DNA from: Salegentibacter sp.
GTDB taxonomy: Bacteria; Bacteroidota; Bacteroidia; Flavobacteriales; Flavobacteriaceae
Direction: 5' to 3'
DNA length: 17,727 nucleotides
NCBI GenBank assembly: GCA_024635815.1
Contig: JAGXIG010000108.1
Coordinates: 1-17,727, forward strand
Made by a program: the position numbers and the translations under genes. The notes beneath the pieces were generated by a model. It saw nothing but the letters and a program-made list of their open reading frames with translations. It did no database searches and was not told the origin of the DNA. This document shows, piece by piece, positions 13,138 through 17,727 of this stretch. Position 1 is the first letter of the stretch. Every line of letters starts with the position of its first letter.

Positions 13138-15573
13138 ATGGAATTAATGATGATTTATATGCCTGCAATATTGGCTATTATAGGGCTCATTTTTATGTGG
13201 GTTAAAAGATCCTGGGTGATGAAACAGGATGCCGGAGACGGAAAAATGAAAGATATTGCTTCTCATATCTACGAAGGAGCACTTGCCTTTCTCAACGCAG
13301 AATATAAATTACTCAGCTTTTTTGTGGTTGGTGCCAGTATAGCACTTGCAGCTATTGCCTACTTTGTACCAACTACCCATTATCTTATAATTGTCGCTTT
13401 TATTTTTGGAGCTTTTTTCTCTGCCTTAGCCGGAAATATGGGAATGAAGATCGCTACCCAAACCAATGTGCGTACCACCCAGGCAGCCAGAACCAGTCTG
13501 CCTCAAGCCTTAAAAGTTTCTTTTGGTGGTGGTACTGTGATGGGGCTGGGAGTTGCCGGTTTGGCCGTGCTCGGTCTAACCGTATTTTTCATTTTGTTCT
13601 ATCATTATTTTATGGGAGGTGAGTGGACAAATACTACGCAAATGACCGTAGTGTTAGAGACCCTTGCTGGATTTTCACTGGGTGCAGAATCCATAGCCTT
13701 ATTCGCCCGTGTGGGTGGGGGAATTTACACTAAAGCAGCCGATGTTGGTGCCGATTTAGTTGGAAAAGTAGAAGCAGGAATTCCGGAAGATGACCCGCGA
13801 AACCCTGCAACTATTGCCGATAATGTGGGAGATAACGTTGGAGATGTAGCCGGAATGGGAGCCGACCTCTTTGGAAGTTATGTAGCTACCGTTCTTGCGG
13901 CGATGGTTCTGGGAAATTATATTATTGAGGATATGGGTGGAAATATCGTTGATTCCGGTTTTGGCGGAATTGGCCCTATTTTACTACCTATGGCCATAGC
14001 CGGTGCCGGAATTATCATTTCCATTATCGGAACGCTTTTAGTTAAAATAAGTAGCAACTCGGCAAAAGAAGCTGAGGTTCAAAAAGCATTAAATATTGGA
14101 AACTGGACAGCTATCGCGCTGGTTGCCGTAGCCAGTTATTTTCTGGTTACCTGGATGCTTCCAAAAGAAACCCTGACTATGGGATTTTTTGTAGGTGGCG
14201 CTGAAGGCTTCGAATATATTGCCATAGATTCTATTAGGGTGTTTTACGCCTGCTTGGTGGGTATCGTAGTTGGTGGAGTAATCTCTGCAGTAACCGAATA
14301 TTATACCGGATTGGGCAAAAAACCGGTGCTTTCCATTGTTCAAAATTCCAGTACCGGAGCAGGGACAAATATTATCGCCGGTCTTGCTACAGGAATGATC
14401 TCTACTTTTCTTTCCGTTTTATTATTTGCATTCGCTATCTGGGCTTCTTACGCTTTCGCCGGGTTTTACGGCGTTGCCCTGGCAGCTTCAGCGATGATGG
14501 CTACCACCGCAATGCAATTAGCTATTGATGCCTTTGGGCCAATTGCCGATAATGCCGGTGGAATTGCAGAAATGAGCGAACTTCCTGCTGAGGTTAGGGA
14601 GCGCACCGATATCCTTGATTCAGTAGGAAATACTACCGCGGCTACCGGGAAAGGTTTTGCGATTGCTTCGGCGGCATTAACTTCGCTTGCACTTTTTGCG
14701 GCTTATGTAACTTTTACCGGAATTGATGGAATCAATATTTTTAAAGCGCCGGTTTTGGCGATGTTGTTTATCGGTGGAATGGTGCCGGTAGTATTTTCAG
14801 CCTTAGCGATGAAATCTGTTGGAAAAGCAGCGATGAAAATGGTGGAGGAAGTAAGGCGGCAGTTTAAAGATATTCCCGGAATTATGGAAGGAACAGCAAA
14901 ACCGGAATACGAAAAATGTGTGGCGATTTCTACTGAAGCAGCTTTGAAAGAAATGTTACTGCCCGGGGTTTTAACCATTGGTTTTCCTATTGCAATAGCA
15001 CTAATCCCAATGCTTTTTGGTTATGAAAATGTATTGATCGCTGAAATGCTGGGCGGTTATATGGCCGGGGTTACGGTAAGTGGAGTGCTTTGGGCAATCT
15101 TTCAGAATAATGCCGGTGGAGCCTGGGACAACGCAAAAAAATCTTTTGAAGCCGGAGTATTGATTAACGGAGTTATGACTTATAAAGGTTCTGAAGCGCA
15201 TAAAGCAGCAGTTACCGGTGATACCGTAGGTGATCCGTTTAAAGACACTTCGGGGCCTTCGATGAATATTTTAATCAAATTAACCTGTTTAATTGGTTTG
15301 GTGATCGCACCAATTTTGGGTGGACATACCGAAACAGATATTCCAAACGAAGGTGCTTCCATTGAAATGGAACAAAATATAAATGCTGAAGATGTGGCTG
15401 GAGATCTTTCAGAAGAAATTCAGGTAAATATGACTTCAGAAGGAAATAAAACCATCGCGAAAGTGAGAATAACCACCATTAAAAATGGTGAAACCAAAGT
15501 TCAGCAGAAAACTTTTACCGGCACAAAAGCCGAAGTTGAAAAACAGGTACAGGACTTAAAGAATAAAGCCTGA
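13138..15573 (+). CDS. hppA: K+-dependent membrane-bound ion-pumping pyrophosphatase, with C-terminal tail
   Basis: 811 residues, long for the family (about 660-770). Uses PPi hydrolysis to pump H+ and/or Na+ across the inner membrane. Signatures: [14 protein letters not shown] (201-214), [20 protein letters not shown] (217-236), [12 protein letters not shown] (469-480), [17 protein letters not shown] (694-710). Ala501 and Gly504 in [10 protein letters not shown] mark the K+-dependent subfamily (the K+-independent type has Lys at the first position). Whether H+ or Na+ is pumped cannot be read by eye. After the last membrane helix (about 711-728) there is an 80-residue hydrophilic tail, with an acidic part and then [19 protein letters not shown] and a helical end; in known structures the C terminus faces the periplasm. 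It has its own transcription unit after the ppa terminator, with no clear promoter element seen. Confidence 0.95.
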   Translation: MELMMIYMPAILAIIGLIFMWVKRSWVMKQDAGDGKMKDIASHIYEGALAFLNAEYKLLSFFVVGASIALAAIAYFVPTTHYLIIVAFIFGAFFSALAGNMGMKIATQTNVRTTQAARTSLPQALKVSFGGGTVMGLGVAGLAVLGLTVFFILFYHYFMGGEWTNTTQMTVVLETLAGFSLGAESIALFARVGGGIYTKAADVGADLVGKVEAGIPEDDPRNPATIADNVGDNVGDVAGMGADLFGSYVATVLAAMVLGNYIIEDMGGNIVDSGFGGIGPILLPMAIAGAGIIISIIGTLLVKISSNSAKEAEVQKALNIGNWTAIALVAVASYFLVTWMLPKETLTMGFFVGGAEGFEYIAIDSIRVFYACLVGIVVGGVISAVTEYYTGLGKKPVLSIVQNSSTGAGTNIIAGLATGMISTFLSVLLFAFAIWASYAFAGFYGVALAASAMMATTAMQLAIDAFGPIADNAGGIAEMSELPAEVRERTDILDSVGNTTAATGKGFAIASAALTSLALFAAYVTFTGIDGINIFKAPVLAMLFIGGMVPVVFSALAMKSVGKAAMKMVEEVRRQFKDIPGIMEGTAKPEYEKCVAISTEAALKEMLLPGVLTIGFPIAIALIPMLFGYENVLIAEMLGGYMAGVTVSGVLWAIFQNNAGGAWDNAKKSFEAGVLINGVMTYKGSEAHKAAVTGDTVGDPFKDTSGPSMNILIKLTCLIGLVIAPILGGHTETDIPNEGASIEMEQNINAEDVAGDLSEEIQVNMTSEGNKTIAKVRITTIKNGETKVQQKTFTGTKAEVEKQVQDLKNKA

Positions 15574-15597
15574 TAAGTTTTCAGTTTATAGAATATA

Positions 15598-15735
15598 AAA
15601 AGAGGCTTTTTGAGAATCTTATTAAACCATCATCCTGAATTTATTTCAGGATATAACATGATTATAATTTATTTCATGTTAGAAGCTGAAACAAGTTCAG
15701 CTTGACGAAAACGAGATTTTTCAACAGCCTCTTTT
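15598..15735. repeat. Nested hairpin element between hppA and the DUF892 gene
   Basis: Outer arms AAAAGAGGCT (15598-15607) and AGCCTCTTTT (15726-15735) pair perfectly and extend imperfectly. Inside are three further hairpins: TCCTGAA/TTCAGGA (15633-15639, 15645-15651), AACATGA/TCATGTT (15655-15661, 15674-15680) and AAGCTGAA/TTCAGCTT (15683-15690, 15696-15703). The interior resembles the CCTGAA...TTCAGG intergenic repeat common in Bacteroidota, here inserted in or grown from a terminator-like AAAAGAGGCT/AGCCTCTTTT frame. It occupies most of the gap between two convergent genes and could end transcription from both sides. Confidence 0.65.
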
Positions 15736-15749
15736 CTTAAAAAATAGAA

Positions 15750-16232
15750 CTATTTAGCCTTTTTATTTATTCGTTTTTCAGCGAGTTTATTCAGGCTTTC
15801 ATCTGCTTTGTATTCTTCATCCAGGGTTTTTTGCAATGTTTTTGCTGCATCCTTATGACCTAATTCTTTAGCATACCTTACTAAAGTACCGTATCCCGAA
15901 ATTTCATAATGTTCTACCCGCTGGGCATCAGCAATAAGACCGGCATCTCTTACTTGATCTTCGGCATCTTCCTTTAAAAATGCTTCGGCTTCTTCAATAA
16001 GGCCTTTCATCGCTTTACATTCTTCCCCGGTAGGTTTAAAGCCAAGTTCCTTGCTTACTTCTTCCAAACGCTTTTTTTGTTCTTTGGTTTCCTCCAAATG
16101 GTCTTCAAATGCTTTTTTCAATTTGCTGTCGTTGGCCGCTTTCGCCATTTTCGGTAAAGCTTTTACGAGCTGGCTTTCTGCACTGTAAAGATCCTTTAAC
16201 TGGTGTTCGAATAAATCTTCTAACTTTTTCAT
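15750..16232 (-). CDS. DUF892 ferritin-like protein (YciE/YciF type)
   Basis: 160 residues, all helical, cytosolic, matching the usual family length. DUF892 proteins have a four-helix ferritin-like bundle and are stress-induced in several bacteria; a biochemical activity is not established. Seen: LFEHQLKDLYSAESQLVKALP (7-27) with Glu19, EDHLEETKEQ (43-52), DAQRVEHYEISGYGTL (102-117) and LDEEYKADESLNKLAE (137-152), the four helices supplying the likely di-metal carboxylate and histidine ligands. The lysine-rich tail NKKAK is ordinary. It converges on hppA and diverges from the ku operon across 210 bases of AT-rich DNA, so shared stress control is possible but no clear element is seen; TAAATTTA at 16264-16271 is a one-mismatch -7. 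Confidence 0.88.
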   Translation of the reverse strand: MKKLEDLFEHQLKDLYSAESQLVKALPKMAKAANDSKLKKAFEDHLEETKEQKKRLEEVSKELGFKPTGEECKAMKGLIEEAEAFLKEDAEDQVRDAGLIADAQRVEHYEISGYGTLVRYAKELGHKDAAKTLQKTLDEEYKADESLNKLAEKRINKKAK

Positions 16233-16442
16233 AATTAAATATTTAATGGTTAAAATTGTTGGATAAATTTATAAGCTAAGAGCGCTAAGGCAAGTTAAAT
16301 GAGTGATAAAGCTTTGTTGTTTATTCCTTAAAATTTTTAAGTCGAAGTATTCACTTTCAATTTTAACAAAGCTGCAACTAAGCTTCCGCAGTAATTCCCT
16401 TAATTTTAATTAGAAACTTTTTATTAACCAAAATTGAATATT

Positions 16443-16691
16443 ATGGCTAAAGATCACGGACCGTCGATTAAGAACGATGAACAGTATGAAAAACTTAGGG
16501 ATGAAGGGATGAGCAAGTCTAAAGCCGCGAGAATTGCTAACGATTCGAACTCGGGTGAGAAAGGTGGGAAAGCTGATAAATATGAAGAACGAACTAAGGA
16601 GGAACTCTATGAGAAAGCCCAGGAGATCGGAATTGAAGGCCGTAGTGATATGAGCAAGGATGAATTGATAAAAGCCCTTAGAAACCACTAA
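16443..16691 (+). CDS. Small DUF7218/Rho-N-like protein, first gene of the ku-ligD operon
   Basis: 82 residues from ATG 16443; a TTG nine bases earlier is in frame but not needed. The N-terminal half (KDHGPSIKNDEQYEKLRDEG, then MSKSKAARIAN) matches my memory of DUF7218. The C-terminal part, from TKEELYEKAQEIGIEGRS to KDELIKALRNH, is a short helix-extended-helix of the Rho_N/SAP-like type, a motif that often binds nucleic acid. It has no signal peptide and is highly charged. The stop codon is one base before the ku ATG, so the genes are surely co-transcribed and probably translationally linked. A DNA-end or RNA-binding accessory role in end joining is inference only. Confidence 0.82.
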   Translation: MAKDHGPSIKNDEQYEKLRDEGMSKSKAARIANDSNSGEKGGKADKYEERTKEELYEKAQEIGIEGRSDMSKDELIKALRNH

Positions 16692-16692
16692 A

Positions 16693-17469
16693 ATGAGATC
16701 TATCTGGAATGGCTCTATAAGCTTCGGACTGGTTTCTATACCGGTAAAATTATATTCGGCATCTGAGGACAGGAAACTCGATCTTGATATGCTGGATAAA
16801 CACGATAATGCCCGAATACGATACAAGCGCGTAAACGAGGACACCGGGAAAGAGGTGGAATGGAAAGACATCGTGAAAGGCTATAAAAAAGATGAAGATT
16901 ATATCGTACTTGAAAAAGAGGATTTTGAAAATGCGAACCTTAAAAAAAGTAAAACCATAGATATTGAAGAGTTTGTAGCTGAAGATGATGTGGCCGAGGT
17001 ACTCTACAAAAAACCATACTTTCTCGAACCGCAAAAAGAAGGCGGGAAATCTTATAATTTACTGCGCGATGCTTTAAAGAAAACCGGTAAACTGGGAGTG
17101 GCCACTTTTGTCATGCGCCAAAAAGAACATTTAAGCCTGGTTGGGGTTTACGATAAAGCACTGGTGCTTCACGTAATTCGGTTTGCCAATGAAATTAGAG
17201 AGGTTAAAGACCTGAAGCTCCCGACAACCAAAGTCGCCAAAAAGGAAGTGGATATGGCAATTTCGTTAATTGAACAGTACACTACTGAGTTTGATCCGGA
17301 TAAATTTAAAGATGTGTATAACGACCAATTAATGAAGATCATTGAATCTAAAAGCACCGGCAAAAAACTAAAACCGCAGAAGTTTAAAGAAGAACCTACT
17401 CAGGCGAAAGACCTTATGGCAAAATTAAAGGCCAGTCTGGACAAAAAGAAAAAGTCTAAAGCCTCCTAA
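16693..17469 (+). CDS. ku: Non-homologous end-joining protein Ku
   Basis: 258 residues, normal for bacterial Ku (about 250-300). Homodimeric ring that binds double-strand DNA ends and recruits LigD. Seen: the opening SIWNGSISFGLVSIPVKLY (3-21), RYKRVNEDTGKEVEW (43-57), KPYFLEPQKEGGKSYNLLRDAL (107-128), and the core strand segment RQKEHLSLVGVYDKALVLH. The lysine-rich tail from about 225 (KLKPQKFKEEP to DKKKKSKAS) is the usual C-terminal region that contacts LigD and DNA. Upstream gene ends one base before its ATG, and ligD begins three bases after its stop, a compact NHEJ operon. Many bacteria use Ku in stationary phase or after desiccation; no regulatory site is visible here. Confidence 0.95.
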   Translation: MRSIWNGSISFGLVSIPVKLYSASEDRKLDLDMLDKHDNARIRYKRVNEDTGKEVEWKDIVKGYKKDEDYIVLEKEDFENANLKKSKTIDIEEFVAEDDVAEVLYKKPYFLEPQKEGGKSYNLLRDALKKTGKLGVATFVMRQKEHLSLVGVYDKALVLHVIRFANEIREVKDLKLPTTKVAKKEVDMAISLIEQYTTEFDPDKFKDVYNDQLMKIIESKSTGKKLKPQKFKEEPTQAKDLMAKLKASLDKKKKSKAS

Positions 17470-17472
17470 GCG

Positions 17473-17727
17473 ATGGGTTTAGAAGATTATAAAAAAAAGC
17501 GAGACTTTAATAATACCCCCGAACCCGGTGCCGATTTTTCAACCGAAAACCGGGGGCGCTTTGTCATTCAGCGTCACCAGGCCACTCGCCTGCATTATGA
17601 TTTACGCCTGGAAATGGAGGGCGTGTTAAAGAGCTGGGCCGTTCCTAAAGGCCCCTCAATGAATCCAAAAGATAAACGCCTGGCTATTGAAACCGAAGAT
17701 CATCCCGTGAAATATTTGCATTTTGAA
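17473..17727 (+). CDS. ligD: DNA ligase D, N-terminal 3'-phosphoesterase domain (partial)
   Basis: The first 85 codons of a gene cut by the window end. [12 protein letters not shown], then [19 protein letters not shown] (29-47) and [20 protein letters not shown] (51-70) are the phosphoesterase (PE) domain of LigD. His35, His41, Asp43 and His77 keep the same spacing as the Mn-binding His42, His48, Asp50 and His84 that I recall from Pseudomonas LigD, so the domain should be active in 3'-end healing. A PE domain at the N terminus implies the PE-ligase-polymerase order seen in many Gram-negative LigD proteins; the rest is outside the window, so a stand-alone PE protein cannot be excluded. It starts three bases after the ku stop. 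Confidence 0.88.
   Translation, partial: MGLEDYKKKRDFNNTPEPGADFSTENRGRFVIQRHQATRLHYDLRLEMEGVLKSWAVPKGPSMNPKDKRLAIETEDHPVKYLHFE

Noticed and set aside
16280..16298. GCTAAG direct repeat with 9-base period upstream of the DUF892 gene
   Set aside because: Six-base units are too short to support a regulator site, and nothing else there supports it.
16327..16341. CTTAAAA/TTTTAAG near-palindrome
   Set aside because: Pure A/T-rich sequence of this length is common by chance in such intergenic DNA.
16410..16871. 153-codon open frame on the minus strand
   Set aside because: Antisense to the DUF7218 and ku genes; composition reflects the reverse of lysine/glutamate-rich coding sequence.

Overview
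The window looks like a chromosomal segment of a marine-type flavobacterium (Bacteroidota, family Flavobacteriaceae; a Gramella/Salegentibacter/Zunongwangia-like organism is my best guess). Reasons: low-GC DNA; -7 elements of the Bacteroidota type TAnnTTTG instead of a sigma70 -10; no Shine-Dalgarno preference; a DUF5686 outer-membrane protein with a carboxypeptidase-like regulatory domain; small secreted TonB-C-terminal-like proteins with the PVWPGCE motif; and hairpin-forming intergenic repeats. I see no rRNA, tRNA, CRISPR, insertion sequence, integrase or phage gene. Most genes are core metabolism.

Layout. 1-90 (+): 3' end of a class V aminotransferase-fold gene. 94-2239 (-): egtB then egtD, ergothioneine synthesis. 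2342-3163 (-): two tandem paralogues of a secreted TonB-C-terminal-like protein. 3196-4020 (-): thyA. 4021-4248: gap with a hairpin repeat. 4249-6584 (-): a bifunctional-nuclease/UVR protein overlapping by one base a nucleoside transporter that carries an extra N-terminal secreted domain. 6598-6646: strong terminator. 6668-8496 (-): etfB and etfA, separated by two hairpin repeats. 8497-8802: divergent promoter region with a perfect 14-bp palindrome. 8803-9783 (+): pyruvate dehydrogenase E1 beta. 9943-12441 (+): DUF5686 outer-membrane protein. 12505-13023 (+): soluble inorganic pyrophosphatase. 13138-15573 (+): K+-dependent membrane pyrophosphatase with an unusual C-terminal tail. 15598-15735: nested hairpin between convergent genes. 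15750-16232 (-): DUF892 ferritin-like protein. 16443-17727 (+): a small DUF7218/Rho-N-like protein, ku, and the start of ligD, a non-homologous end-joining operon cut by the window edge.

How the genes fit together. EgtD trimethylates histidine and EgtB oxidatively attaches a sulfur donor; the neighbouring PLP-enzyme fragment could supply the C-S lyase step, but only its tail is visible. EtfAB and PdhB both serve central oxidative metabolism and diverge from one intergenic region. Soluble and membrane pyrophosphatases sit side by side, so pyrophosphate can be wasted as heat or used for ion pumping. The right end is stress/DNA-repair flavoured (DUF892, Ku, LigD).

I did not find a clearly new multi-gene system. 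The most unusual things are two places (egtB and the DUF5686 gene) where the same -7 element TAAATTTG runs directly into the terminator of the preceding gene, which itself ends at the start codon; the transporter with a secreted N-terminal domain; the tandem free-standing TonB-C-terminal-like proteins; the DUF7218-ku-ligD operon; and the tailed membrane pyrophosphatase. All functional statements come from reading motifs by eye; no searches were run.
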